64,000 nt of DNA. It comes from Ursus arctos (taxonomy: Eukaryota; Chordata; Mammalia; Carnivora; Ursidae). Under the pieces are notes generated by a model that worked only from the letters and a program-made list of their open reading frames with translations, was not told the origin of the DNA and ran no database searches. Shown here piece after piece: positions 46,898-59,635 of this stretch; the stretch's first letter is position 1, and every line of letters begins with the position of its first letter. The position numbers and the translations under genes were made by a program. The DNA is taken from assembly GCF_023065955.2 (NCBI RefSeq), contig NW_026622985.1:3928001-3992000 (forward strand), read 5' to 3'.

Positions 46898-47725
46898 AGG
46901 CTCTGTAGGACCTGAAACTCTCATGTACCATTTATGAAAGTATAAAATGGTGCAACTGTTTGGAAAATAATTTGACAGTCTCTCAAAAACGTAAGTATAT
47001 GGTTATTCTATAATCTATTCCACTATTTATCTGAGATTAAATAAAGCGTATGTTGATAAAAAATTTTATGATTTATTAATTTATTGGGGGAGGAGGGAGA
47101 GAGAGAGAATATAAAGTAGATGCCCCGCTGAGCCTGGAGCAGACATGAGGCTCGATCTCACAACCCTGAGATCATGACCTGAGCTGAAACCAAGAGTCAG
47201 ATGCTCAGCTGACTGAACCACCCAGGTGCCCCAGAACTTTTGAGTGACTATTCATAGCAATTTTATTTTTAATAGCCAAAAAATTGAAGCAACCAAAATG
47301 TTCATCATCAGGTAAATTAATAAACTACGGTGCATTAATGCAATGGAATTCTACATAGAAATAAAAGGAAAAGATAGTTAATACACAAAATAATATGGAT
47401 GCATTTCAAAATGACGATGCTGAGGAAAAGAAGCCAGAGGAAAAAAACCTATCTATTACATGAATATAACAGTATAAAATGGAAATCAATCCATTGTGCA
47501 GAAATTATGACAGTAGGTGCTTGGGAAGGAAGGTGCATCAGGAGTGATGGTTTATAAAAGAGTATGAGAAACCTTTTGGGGTAATGGGTATGTTCATTAT
47601 CTTGGGTCTGGTACTATTTTTATAGGTGTATACACACATCAGAATTTACTAAGTTATACACTATAGGTATGTACACTTAATCACAAGTCAATTATGCAAC
47701 AAAAGCTGTGAAAAATAAAACTAGG
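46898..47725 (+). mobile_element. Old L1 ORF2 end and 3' UTR, split by a SINE
   Basis: CCTGAAACTCTCATGTACC, AAAATGGTGCAACTGTTTGG, then after the SINE TTTATTTTTAATAGCCAAAA, ATTGAAGCAACCAAAATG, GCATTAATGCAATGGAATTC and GGTAATGGGTATGTTCATTA. This is the end of L1 ORF2 in order, with no usable frame. Confidence 0.75.
47059..47232 (-). mobile_element. SINEC, older subtype, nested in L1
   Basis: Minus-strand head GGGGCACCTGGGTGGTTCAG, core CTCAGGTCATGATCTCAGGG, and a short ATTTATTAATTTATT tail on the plus strand. Confidence 0.93.
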
Positions 47726-49028
47726 CATCTGTATGTAGGGCCTCCTTTCCAAAGGGATGCCCCCCAGCACTGCTTAACTGTAGGTTCAGAGCAGGCTGCA
47801 TTTCCTCCTACCCTCAGAATCCCACTTCCATCTGGGTGGTCTCAGCACCTGCAAACAGAAGTTACATTCTAGTTTTTTGGGGGGGCATTTCTAATATCCC
47901 CAAAGGCAGCACTCCCCTGAACTGAGCGGCCGGCTTGTTCAGGTTTTTGCTTTGGTTACAAAGTTGCATGTTCTACCCCTAAATCGCCCTGAAACTATTC
48001 AAATCAGTGCATTTTATTATTTTTTTTTCAGAAGCCAATGTTCTTTCAGAAATGTGTAGAGCAGAAATGCCTGCACTGTTCTTATCCCTGTTTTTAAGGA
48101 TGAGAGTATACATTAATTGATTTGCACGGATCTGAATGTAACAGAATACAAGCCAGGTGGTCTGGTTGAGGTGCTGGAAACGCGCGGGCAGAGCTGTATC
48201 TGGGGCGCAGGCGTCCCGTGACAGACAGGTCTAATCCGGGAAACCTCTGCACTCCTCCGTCACTCCAATTGTGAGCTTCTCCAGTTACCTTGTATCTTTC
48301 TTCAACTGCAGCAACCATGGGACACCTTTTTATAGGTTCTTTTAAGAGACCTTTATGATATACTTTTGTGTTCAGATTTCAAAGTACTTCCATTGAAGTT
48401 AGTGATTTGAAAGGTTTTGACCACTGAAATATTTTCTGCCGATTTCCACAATAGTGGTTCCTTTCTTTGTTGTTGTTGTTTAGTGATTATAGAACTGTAT
48501 GCTGAGTCCCAATGTACAAAGCAGAGAAAAAATAGGCTTTCTTTAAGGAGAATAGGGGTGTAGGGCCACACCCTGGCTTCCTTATGTTCAAACCAGTGAA
48601 ATGGTTTGAAATGCTCGGAAGACATCGCCATGGAAACCCTGAATTATTTGGAACACAATTTCCAAACCATTTTTCTCCAGTGATGCCCAGACCTCATCAT
48701 GGGTCAAATTTGGGAAATCAGCTCTCATTCTATAATTAGGATTATTCTTGTGCATCCTGAAGTCAGAACACCAGGTTTCCATACTGAAGCCCACCTGCAA
48801 AATCTCTCTCTCTCTCACAATCTCTAACAATATTTCCAAAGACAAAAATGATTTTAGATATTAATAATTTTAAAATTCTTCCCATTTTGATCCAAATACC
48901 CTTTATTTCTTTAATTCCCTCCCTACTTTTTTTTCCTATTTTCTGTTATTTTAATATGATGTGTTAAAATGGAATATCAAGTTTAGGTCAATAAATGTGA
49001 TAGTGAAAATTGTAAGAGACTTTCCATT
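47726..49028. other. Unassigned, no gene recognised
   Basis: Locally GC-rich at 48165-48240 (GAAACGCGCGGGCAGAGC, GGGGCGCAGGCGTCCCGTG). Several 74-92 codon minus frames show no motif. Confidence 0.4.
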
Positions 49029-49378
49029 TTTTAAATTTATTTATTTTTATTTTTTATTAGGATATAGTTGACACACAATGTTACATTAGTTCAAGTGTAC
49101 AACGTAGTGATTCCGCAAGTTTATGCGTTATGTTATGTTCCACAAGTGTAGCTACCTTGTTCACTGTTCACTATTTTCACTGTTCACTATTCTGTCACTA
49201 TTACAATACCGTTGACCATATTCCCTGTGCTGTGCCCTTTATTCCCGGGACTTAACCATGTTACTTCATAACTGGAGGTCTGCGTCTCCCACTCGCCTTC
49301 ACCCATTTTACCCATCCCCCCCACCCTCTCCTCTGACAACCATCAATTTGTTCTCTGTTATCTATAGCCTTTTCGTTT
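49029..49378 (-). mobile_element. L1 3' UTR fragment, minus strand
   Basis: GATATAGTTGACACACAATG, TTAGTTCAAGTGTACAACG, TACCGTTGACCATATTCCC, CTCGCCTTCACCCATTTTAC and CCTCTGACAACCATCAATTT follow the reversed L1 3' UTR. TTCACTGTTCACTATT is locally duplicated at 49158-49192. Confidence 0.85.
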
Positions 49379-51102
49379 TTTTTAAAGCTTATTTTTGTTG
49401 TTGTTGCTGCTACTGCTGATTTCTTTTTCACCATAAAACAGCATTCGTTGATGGAGAAGTCATGCAGTTCAGCCTAAATGACAGCTTCTTAATATTCTTC
49501 AGCCTTTTAAATTAAACAGCTGAGAATGGGTTTTAAGATACTTGAGTATCTCCACAACACGGGCTTAAGAGAAAGAGTGTTCAATTGTTTTGCTGTTAGC
49601 CGTTTAAACAAAAACTCTTCCATTCTCTGCTTTTTTACACACACACCCCTATGGATATATGGATGAAAAATCATAAAATTCTACCCACTGTAGAGCATCA
49701 CGGCATACCACGTGATGGCAGCTCTAGGTAGAGCCACCTATCCCTTTCAGAAATACTAAAAATATAAGCAGCTGTGCCAAGATTATAATGAAAAACACCT
49801 GCAATGAGATTCTTCTGGCATGCCACAATTTAAAATTCCCCTTGGAATTTTCTCAATAGTCCTCTGTATTTCATTTAAATAAATTGGAATTCCCGCATTT
49901 TATATTTTATAGTATTGAAGATGTTAGTTTAGTGTCTTTAATCAATATTCTGGTGATAAAAGTTCTTTAGGAACTATAATTTGACATGAAATGGTGTCAT
50001 AAATTTGAGGCCTAATTTAATTATTTTTAATATATATAAGGTTTTTAAAAATTCTAAATATATACTAAAGCATGGTAGTAGAAACTAAATGATTAGGCTG
50101 TAATATTTTTAAATAAACCTGTTAATAAGCTTCTGTGGATTTTCAATTTTATTCACAAATTTAGGTATTTCATATTTTTCACAAACCTAAGTTCCTAACC
50201 TTCAGGATATCTTATTCCCATTATATTTGAAGTCAAACAGAATGTTATCACCAGTTAAAACCTCCATGAACTCCTTTCAGTATCAACTAATTTTGATATA
50301 TTAGTCCAGAAGCATCAATGAGCATGCAGAAAATATTATGAGTTATTTCATTAGACATTTATAAGCATTTACCTTTCAGTTAAACACTAAAAGATTAATT
50401 GCTTGCCCTTAGGATATTTTATGTTTTATTGCAAAGATAAATAACTTGGTCAAATTTACACAGCTACTAAGTGTCAGAGCTAATGATAAAACACAGGATT
50501 CTAAATTCACTTTATTACATTTCTGGACACAACTGACTAGAAACCAGGACACACATAAAATTTAAAATAATTTTCCACCTAGAATCCAGAATAATTGAGT
50601 ATAATGTCAATGATATGGTAAGAAATATTGGCATCGGTTTGTTGTTTTATTTATTACCATCACATACACATACAAGAGATAAAAGCAAGTCTACATTGTA
50701 ATTGTAGTTCCTGTAATCGGGCAGTGGAATGTGCTCTCCTCATCTGCCACTATGGGGCTAACAAGTCCATTTGCATCTGGTCCTGGCTACTAGTTGAACT
50801 CCTTAAGGTCCTTTGTAATTAAGTCTGTGACAATATCTGGTCAGCCACACTCCCCCGATCATCAACCCCATTTTTACTCTTCTCATTCATTACAACTTGA
50901 AGGAATTCCTTGAATTCCCCCTGGGTTTCACCCTAAGCAAAACTTCAAAAATGCAGGGCAGAATGTCTGGTAAGGATGACAGTTTGAAGACAGATCACAG
51001 AATCCTCTTTTCAAGTTACAAAATAAAGATCCAAATAGTAAGCAAACACAAGGACGCAACAGTCAGAAAAATTAAAAAAAAAAAAAAAGAAAAACTGGCA
51101 AA
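49379..51102. other. AT-rich unassigned with a MIR remnant
   Basis: 50425-50515 (AATAACTTGGTCAAATTTAC, ACAGCTACTAAGTGTCAGAG) is a minus-strand MIR core. The rest shows no gene or named repeat. Confidence 0.5.
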
Positions 51103-51497
51103 AGAATGAATGAACGTCAGTTGTAGTATAGTCATGCAATGGAATACTATATATGCAATAAAAATTTAGAATCTACACTATATTCAAAAATATGGGTGAA
51201 TTTCATAAGCATATTGCTGAGCAAAAGAAGCTAGACCACTCAAAAATACAGGTGCTATGATACCATTTATCTAATGTAGAAAACAAGTCAAATTATTCTA
51301 TGCTCTATCTGCCTTGTGAGAGCAGTGAGGATGGGCAGTAAATAAAGAAAAACTTTGGGGAATCTTTTGGGACATCAGCACTGATCTGATACTTTACTTT
51401 GGTGTTGGTTCCATGAGCAGGTTCATAGTATAAAATTTCACAAACTTGCACATTTTATGCATGTAATGCTTCAGTAGGATGTTTTAAAAGTGAAACA
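51103..51497 (+). mobile_element. Old L1 ORF2 end and 3' UTR
   Basis: CATGCAATGGAATACTATAT, GCAAAAGAAGCTAGACCAC, ATGATACCATTTATCTAATG, GGGACATCAGCACTGATCTG and CACATTTTATGCATGTAATG give the expected L1 order. Diverged and truncated. Confidence 0.75.
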
Positions 51498-52413
51498 AAT
51501 TTAGTTTGGTGGGTCACTACATTAATTTTCCTTTTATTTAAGAATTGCCTTTTTTTTTAAACTGCACAGCAAATAAAACACAAGGAAAAGAGAAAATATC
51601 TTCTCAAGTCACAACCAAGGGAGAATACACTTAATGCCACAAACTTTAAAATAAAGACGTTTCATTGTCTGCCCCTCTCTCCTTTCCTCAAATTCTACAA
51701 ATGTTTGTGTACACTCTTTATAATGTAGCAGAGAAATATCCCTAAAGACATTATCTTACGAAATGGAATGGGGAAACAACAGACACATTCTCACTAGGGG
51801 CACTAGGGGCGTGCAAGGACATATGCTGCTCCTCTCCTATCTTACCCTGTCTTAGGAATGGCAACCGAATCAGTCAGAGGAGGGCACACAATTAGAAAGG
51901 ATTGAATCTGTTCGTATTCCAGAGGATATTACTGGAAGTCAAGGAAAAGGAACCACAACGTGAATAAAAGGAATTTAAAAAGTGCTTAAAGCATTATAAA
52001 ATAAAGATCATTTCCGTGTGGAACTATCAAAGAGAAAAAAATAGTAGCAGAGACAACTTCATCTAAAATAACGGAAAAATAGGAGAAGGAGGAGGAAGGA
52101 AGGGACGAGGGGAGGAGACAATAAAAATTTAGGCATCAATTTAAGAATTGTGTGAAGATCACAGGAGGAAAACCCCAAACAGCCCTGAAAAAACACAACA
52201 AAAGACTTGAGCAAATAGAAAGATACCTGTGCTCTTTGATAGAATGACCCAACATCATGTAGGTGTCAATTTTCCCTGGGTAATTACTTTTTAATGTGAC
52301 ACACATAAAATACCAAAAATGTTATTTTGGGAGTCATAAAGGATGACATCAAAGTGCACATAAAAAAAAAGAATAATAAATTAGGTACAGTTTGAACAGT
52401 AAAGCCAGGAGAG
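51498..52413. other. Unassigned A-rich
   Basis: No recognised gene or named repeat. Confidence 0.4.
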
Positions 52414-52424
52414 TAATGCATTTT

Positions 52425-52642
52425 TTAAAAAGATATTTTTAAATTTATTTTAGAAAGAGAGGGAGAGAGAAAAATAGAGAGCAAGCAGGGGGAGGGGCAG
52501 AGGGAAAGAGAGACTCTCCAGCAGACCCCTCTGTTGACTGTGGAGCTCAACACGGGGTTCAATCCCAGGACCCTGAGATCACAACCTGAACTGATATCAG
52601 GAGTTGGTTGCTTAAAGGACCGAGCCACCCGTGTGCCCTGAA
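52425..52642 (-). mobile_element. SINEC, older subtype, minus strand
   Basis: Minus-strand head GGGCACACGGGTGGCTCGGT, GGGTCCTGGGATTGAACCCC core. Perfect duplication TAATGCATTTT at 52414-52424 and 52643-52653. Confidence 0.94.
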
Positions 52643-52653
52643 TAATGCATTTT

Positions 52654-54054
52654 AACGTATTGAACTAACAAACAAATATGAGCATAGATATAAGTAGATA
52701 AAATATTGTAATAAATCAACATGGGCCGATCACCTAGCTTCAGTGATTATCAGTTTGTTGTCAATCTACTTTTATATATTTCCCTTTATACTCAACCCAA
52801 TTCCCTTCTTTTTATATTACACAAAGTTACTTCTTACATAAAACTCCCACCTCATAGGAAGCATAGAGTTGGAAAGTTATTTTCTCACTTGCTATGTGAA
52901 ATCTTTCTAACCTGTGGCATAGTATAATAATGGATGCAGAGAAGATCCAAGAGCCATTGGGTGAATACGTGTTGTCAGCAGGAGAGCCTGGCATCCTCCA
53001 AGTATTATCACCCAGATTACAAAAGGAAACGTCTACTCTGTAGATGTTTTGTATCCAAATTTGTATCCAAATTTTGGGACAATTTATAACGAAACTGGCC
53101 AGGACTCATTAAAAATGTCGATGTCCTGAAAGAACAAAATCATTGGTTGGGATGGGAATGACATGAACAGAGACTGGATACACACAGCGCTCACACACGG
53201 TGCGTGAGCACCAGCTGGGTTCCGGGACCACACAAGACGGAGCCGTGAAAAGCATTCTGTGGGCATCCTGGGAAATTTAAGTGTGGGCTGCTTATCAGGG
53301 GGTAGGACAGACTCAAAATTAATTTCTTGGGTGCGGCATGGTAACGGTATTGCAGTTAGAGAGGAAAGTGTCTTTTTACCCAGAAAATGCATGCAGAAAT
53401 AGTTGAGATTAAGGCAGCATATCCTCTGCAGCTTATTTAAAAATATTTCAGCAAACAGTGTATGTATGGTGAGAGATCCAGAGAAAGGGAGAGCTATAAA
53501 GGAAAGGATTGCTCTAAGTATTATTCTTTCAACGTCATGTACCTATAAACTTTTCAAAATAGAAAAGATAAAAGAACAATTAAATGTGCATGCATGGAAA
53601 TCAGAGAGAGAGACTAAGAAAGAGATCAAGAGAGGGAAGGTGGGAAGGGGAGAGAGCAAATGAAACTGGGCAAAACGAAAGGCAAATGGGTCTCATGCAC
53701 CAGAGGTAAGGTAATAATGAGGTAGAATTTCCCACCCTTTTGAGACAATACACCTTCCCACATTGAACAATAACAGAAAAAGTTGAAAAGGCATCACAGA
53801 AAGTAAAATACTCCTCAGAAGGGGGAAAAAAAAAACCAAAAAACTCCCCAAAAAACAAACAAACAAACAAACAAAACTATGATGCCACATACAAGTGGCA
53901 GAGAGGCTAATGAAGAAAATATAACCCCGGAAAAGAAAAAGAAATTTCCAAGGGCCTCAAGTATAGAAACTCTAACAATGATGCAAGTTTAAAAGGAAAC
54001 AAATCTCAAGAATTAAAAACAAAAACAAAACTGATGAAACAACTGAATGAAATT
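52654..54054. other. Unassigned, no gene recognised
   Basis: GTATCCAAATTT is tandemly doubled near 53051-53074. A CAAACAAACAAAC tract is at about 53858-53874. No gene recognised. Confidence 0.4.
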
Positions 54055-54322
54055 AAAAAGGAGACGGGAGACACTGTTGGTGGGAATGCAAACTGGTATA
54101 GCCATTCTGAAAAATAGTATGGAGCTTCCTCAAAAAGTTAAAAACAGAGCTACCCTACAATGCAGCAATTGCAATACTAGGTATTTACCCAAACAATATG
54201 AAAATACTAATTCGAAGGGACACATGAACACCGATGTTTATGGCAACATTATCAACACTAGCCCAATTAAGGAAGCAGCCCAGCGGTCCATTGACTGATG
54301 AAAGGATAAAGAAGCTATGGTA

Positions 54323-54508
54323 GGGGCACCTGGGTGGCTCAGTCCATTAAGCATCTGACTCATGATTTCAGCTCAGGTCATGGGATCTCAGCTCAGTCAT
54401 GGGATCGAGGCCCACATGGGGCTCCCCACTCTACATGGAGTCTGCTTGAGATTCTCTCTCTCCCTCTCCCTCTACCCCTCACCCTGCTCATGCTCTCTTC
54501 CTCTCTGT

Positions 54509-54548
<40 letters not shown>

Positions 54549-54564
54549 AATCTTTAAAAAAATA
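54323..54564 (+). mobile_element. SINEC, older subtype, nested in L1
   Basis: GGGGCACCTGGGTGGCTCAG head, internally repeated CAGCTCAGGTCATGGGATCT and CAGCTCAGTCATGGGATCG, and an (AAAT)n tail of about ten units. Flanks around AAGAAGCTATGGTA and AAAAAGATGTGATA suit the target duplication within L1 ORF2. Confidence 0.95.
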
Positions 54565-54574
54565 AGAAAAAGAT

Positions 54575-54682
54575 GTGATATATATATAGATAGATAGATA
54601 GATAGATAGATATCTACCTATATATATGTATACATATCTATATCTATATCTATATCTATATCTATATATCTATATATATAAT
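54575..54682. repeat. Compound (TA)n(GATA)n(ATCTAT)n microsatellite
   Basis: Expanded at the point where L1 ORF2 normally reads GTGGTATATATA. Tracts of TA, GATA and a hexamer TATCTA are all present. Confidence 0.95.
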
Positions 54683-55139
54683 ATTATTCAGCCGTAAAAA
54701 AGAATGAGCTCTTGACATTTGCAATAACATGGTGGAGCTAGAGAGTATTGAGCTAAGCTAAATAAATTAGAGAAAGACAAATACCATATGGTTTCACTCA
54801 TATGTAGAATTTAAGAAACAAAACAAATGAGTATAGGGGAAAAAAAGAAAGAGAGAGACAAACCAAGAAACAGACTTAGCTATAGAGAACCAACTGGTAG
54901 TTACCAGAGGGGAGGGGGTGGGAGATGGGTGAAATAGGAGATGGGGATTAATGAGTGCACTTGTGACGAGCACAGGGTGATGTATGGAAATGTTGAATCA
55001 CTATACTGTACACCTGAAACTAATATTACACTGTATGCTAAGTAACTGGAATTTAAATAAAACTTAAAAAAAGGAGACTGGAAAAATAAGGATGACAGAG
55101 AAACAAGAACATGATGTCAAAGCTTCAGAGTTAGAAACA

Positions 55140-55375
55140 AAGAGGGCAGACTCAGCAAGATCAGAAGAGCTTCCAGAAGGAACTAACCCTGCAGACACCT
55201 TGAATTTTGGACTTCTGATCTCCAGAAGTGTCAGAGAATAACACAATTGTATTATCATATTATATATTATATTATATTATATTATATTATATTATACTTT
55301 ATTTTTCTTTTAAATTTATTTTTAAATTTTGAAGCCACCCAGTTTGTGAAATAAAGAAAATATTAGGACATCTGA
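55140..55375 (+). mobile_element. MaLR-type LTR 3' part with (ATATT)n insertion
   Basis: AACCCTGCAGACACCTTGA, TTTTGGACTTCTGATCTCCA, GAAGTGTCAGAGAATAAC, then about 50 bases of ATATT repeats (55253-55300), then TTTTGAAGCCACCCAGTTTG, which resumes the LTR end. The microsatellite grew in the AAATTTCTGTTGTTT region. Confidence 0.7.
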
Positions 55376-55380
55376 TAATA

Positions 55381-55881
55381 CAGTTGTCCCCTGCCCACCT
55401 TGTCTGTGGGGGATATATTCCAAGACCCTAGCACATGCCTGAAACAATGACAGCCTTATATATACTTATGTTTTTTTCCTATACACACATACTTATGAGA
55501 AAGTTTCATTAATAAATTGGTCACAGTAAGAGATTAGCAACCATAAGTAATATAAAATAGAACAGTTGTATCAATATACTGTAATAAAAAATTATGTGAA
55601 TGTGGTCTCTTTCTCCAAATCTTATTGTCCTATACTCACTCTTCTACTTGTGATGATGTACGATAAAGTGCCCCTGCGATGAGGATGAGGCAAGGTGAAT
55701 GACGTAGGCATCATGATGTGGAGGCAGACTGCTACTGACCTTTTGAGGATTCCTCTGAAGGAAGATCATGTGCTTTGACAATCATGTCAATCATGATTGT
55801 CAATCATGTCAAATCATGTGCACTGACAAGGGAATAACTGAAACCTTGGAAAACAGAACTGGATATAAAGGGGGTCAATAC
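55381..55881 (+). mobile_element. Tigger-type DNA transposon remnant (non-autonomous)
   Basis: CAGTTGTCCCCTGCCCACC at the left end after TA, TTCCAAGACCCTAGCACATG, ATGCCTGAAACAATGACAG, TATATATACTTATG, AGTTTCATTAATAAATTGG, CACAGTAAGAGATTAGCAAC, GTGATGATGTACGATAAAG, GAATGACGTAGGCATCATGA, and TAACTGAAACCTTGGAAAAC near the right end. This is the order of a pogo/Tigger-like MITE. It carries an extra palindromic block at 55777-55801. No transposase is coded. Confidence 0.82.
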
Positions 55882-57806
55882 TTTGCTCAGTTTAGAGAAG
55901 AATTTGAAATAAAGGTAGTCCTATGGCAGAAATAAAATATGGTAGACCTATTTGGAAGAGAATTTTGAAGATCTACTGAAATGTAAAATTTCCCTATGAC
56001 ATTAATTCCAGAACTGTTTCTATCATAGGGAAACTCTCATCTACCTGCATATTTATTGAGTATTGTAATAGTATAGATTGTAAACAAACTTGATGTCCAC
56101 TATTAAAAGTCTCCCTAAATGTCCTGGTAAATTAAAATACATAGAACTGCCCAGCAGTCAAAACCACTGAGTTAGACTTACATGTACCAACACACATTCT
56201 GATGATACTGCTGAATGAAAGCAAGGAAAGACAGCCTTATAAACATGACAGAACTTTTGCTAAATGCAATAAAGTTGAAAATAAGAAACACTAGATATTT
56301 GCAAGAGTACATATATATGTTGAAAGTAAATAGGAGGCAAAAGGATAAACGTCAAACTGATAATAGTATTATTTCTGGGAGGCAGAGGGGGAGGCTGGGA
56401 AGAGGAGACTCTGGTTTTCCATCAACAACACTTACTTCTGTTCTGAATGCTTATGTTTTCAAGAATTCTATAACCATGGATTCCCATTTTTAAAATCTGC
56501 TATTATCATACTGATGTATAAATGATAATAGAGAGAACTCACAAACTGGACCACAGAGAATTCATTTAGGATAATTCCCTTAATATGAAGGAAGAGTTGA
56601 ATCTGCAGGTGGAATGAGCACAAGAAAAAATTCTCCCAAATAACGACAACAAAAAACCCCACCCAACATGTGAGTAATATTTAAATAATTTAATTTCAAA
56701 ATTACAGGAATAATTCTTCAGGGAACCAGACCAAGAGAAAGCTGCATATAAAATAGAATCAACTTCTAGATTTCTCTACAGAAATTTTTAATATCAGAAG
56801 AAAACCTAGCCAGATATTGAAGATAAGTTGGATCCACATTTTATACCCAGCAGCATAACAAAGGTACAGACATTCTCAAACACTCATACCAAACCAAACC
56901 AACCAAACCAACCAACCCTGGGGGAAAATAACAGTAAAATACCTTTTTAAAAATCCAATGATTAAATCCTACTAAACCAAAGAAATTTTAAGATACAATT
57001 AGCCACTGTTCTTGGCTATCCTCCTTGTCATTAACAGAATGCAAACCATTTCACAACTGTGCCTATCTCCTTCCATTTATTCCTTGTCTCTCTCTTGGTC
57101 TCTTGTTCCAGTCAGCTCTCTCTGTAAGGTTCCCTTCTCTTTGTTCTGGCTGTGTTTCTTCAAAAATTGAAAAGATAACTTTTCAGTTTCTACTATATAA
57201 TATTTGCATCTATCTTCTGCTATAATAAATCCTTCATCTGATCACTATTCCCCATTTTTATTGCTTTTAAATATTTTTGTTAACAACAGATGACTCTCTG
57301 GACAATATATTTTTGTGGTGAAGACACATTCGATAGTCATTCAAGTCCTTCAGTCTGAACTTCGGTTCATTTTCTTTTGTGAGAACAAATTAAAAATAAA
57401 TTTAATAGATTATATTGAAAGAAATATTCAGTGTGATCCTCATTCTATTTTCTGAACTATGTGCATCATTCTAAAGAGAGATGTCAGGAAAGATATTCAC
57501 CAAAAGTTAATGATGGTTATTTCTGATGATAAGACAATTTTTACTTTGCTTTGGCTTTAACTTCCTTTCTGTGTTACTTCAGTTTTTTAAACTTAGTAGG
57601 AAACATTAAAACAGATTTAAAATGTCAATAATATAAAAAGGTACATTGTTAAAGTCCGAGCTCTAAGAGTTTACTGATGCAGCATTTCTTTCAATAAAGA
57701 TGTGCTGTGTCATTTATGAATTGAGTTTCTATTATGTATTAGGGTTCAGAGAAAAATTGACGAAGACTTATCCCATAAAGCATGGAGAGGGTGACACAAA
57801 CAGAAC
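55882..57806. other. Unassigned AT-rich
   Basis: A CCAAACCAACCAAACC run is at 56889-56918. Parts around 56720-56870 may be LINE-derived but are not assignable. No gene recognised. Confidence 0.35.
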
Positions 57807-57838
57807 TAAAGAGAAAATAATAATAATAATAATAATAT
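57807..57838. repeat. (AAT)n trinucleotide repeat
   Basis: About eight AAT units, ending AATATTA. Confidence 0.95.
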
Positions 57839-59635
57839 TAAAACCTTCTGTAAATTCTAAGGAAGAAATAAAGAGAGAATTAGATGAGAGGGTAATTCCA
57901 ATCTACTCTGTGGGGGTGAGCTTGCTCAGAAACAGATGAGGGAGAGGAATCGTCCATATGGAGGGGATTCCAGGCAAAACAAGAGTCTGTGCTGGAGCCT
58001 GAGACCCAGGGGAAGTCTGAAGGGATGGAAAGGAGAGGAGGTTTAGATGTTATCAGAGTCTGGAAGGAATACGGTTTTTGAAAGAAAGTTGGGTTTTGTT
58101 AGAAATGCAAGGAGAAGCCACTGGAACAGATTAAGCAACAGATGAGCAAATATATGAGTTAATGTGTCACCATGCTTTCTGGAAAATACACTGGCGGCTT
58201 CTGTAACAGACTGTCAGGGATCAGGCGGGAGGTCACCTCGGAAGTTCCGCTGAGAAGAGGTGGTTCAGATAAATCTGGTCAAAGTGGTGCTAGAGACAAG
58301 CTTGAGACCTGCCTGAAGGTAAGACAGCCAGTAAAGTGGAAAGAGGAAAGGGAGGAATGGGGTTCTCCATCCAGTTTCTCCTCTGATAATTATGACACCA
58401 AGTACCAAGCCGGGCGACAGATTTAGGAGGGAATCAAGTACAAATGAGAACTTTAGAGAAACGTGACTCAGAGAGAAGCTGAAAAGAGCCAGAGCTCCAA
58501 CTTATTGCAGTGTCTGAACCTTGAGAAGGACGGAAAGAAGGACTGACAGCAACTGTGCCCAGAAACATGGGATTTTGTCTGCAGCTACATTTCTACATTT
58601 CGTTTCTCATTGGTTTTAAATGATGGGCACGGCAGACTTTGCTCAGAGGCAGTCAGCCATACGCTCTTTCTATCACTTCTTGATTTCACAGACCCTTTCA
58701 GGGACAGACTCAATGGAATTTTCCTTTAGCTAATTATTTTGACTAATGGAGTGAGTCTTCAACCAAGTCAGGCACAGAGTCTTGCCAACAAGGAGACTGA
58801 CAGCCCAGGAACGTCCTACCATCGGTGCCTCCCTGCACGTAGTAACAAACGGCACGAAGCGTGCAAGCTCAGCTCGCATCACCGGCTATCCTTGGAATGT
58901 GAAAGGTAAATGATGTCTATCCATTCATGAAAACTCATTTATTTCATGGTGTGTTCTAAAATGGCCTTCCTTCCCTCCCTGACAGTTTCTGATGATTAGA
59001 ATGTAGTTTCATTTTCTTTTTGGAGTTCCCGTGGAACACAGCAAGCCCCTGGGGCAGGGTTCTTTACCTTCACAGTCTGTTCCTGGGAGATGTAAAGTTC
59101 TAGAAGTGATGACTTTAAAATGGAAATGTGTTTTTTCCCAGAGCCCTTCTTCTTTGAAATATATTTGGCTAGATGTATTAAAAGTAATAAAATTGTTATA
59201 GTTTTTCCTAATGACATCCAGGATAAATGCTTCTAAATAGTAATCAGAGATACACAAGACTGACATATAATAGTATTTGTTGCACTGTTATTATATTAGC
59301 TCAATAATTAGGAATTATGTAATTTACCAACAAGGAACAAATATTGTATATAGGGTATGATTTCAATTTTATAATAAAATAAATCTATGTACATATATGC
59401 GTAGAAAAAAGAACATTAGGTAATGCATCAAAATGCTGACATTATTTGTTTCAGGTGGTAGAATTTTATGTTTTTTTTTCTTTTCAATACTTGTCTATTG
59501 TCCAAATTTCAGTAAATAGCATGCATTGTTTAACATGAAGAAATATAAATGCTATACCAATGTAATAATTTGCAGTAAGAGTGTAAATATGTAAAAATTA
59601 TAACAGTGATTCAGAATTACACAGGCACGTGTTCT
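57839..59635. other. Unassigned, no gene recognised
   Basis: The part at 58080-58340 (GAGAAGCCACTGGAACAG, TGGCGGCTTCTGTAACAGAC) hints at a mammal-wide repeat but is not nameable. 58760-58910 has several CpG. Frames up to 85 codons lack motifs. Confidence 0.35.

Larger units (their letters stand above)
54066..55067 (+). mobile_element. 5'-truncated L1 (ORF2 end and 3' UTR), split by a SINE
   Basis: GTTGGTGGGAATGCAAACTG, AGGTATTTACCCAAACAATA, GCGGTCCATTGACTGATGAA, then after the SINE ATTATTCAGCCGTAAAAAAG, CCATATGGTTTCACTCATAT, GGTAGTTACCAGAGGGG and TACACCTGAAACTAATATTA. Flanks AAAAAGGAGAC at 54055-54065 and 55068-55078 are the target duplication. ORF2 is only a tail and is inactive. A G-run motif lies at 54909-54929. 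Confidence 0.92.
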
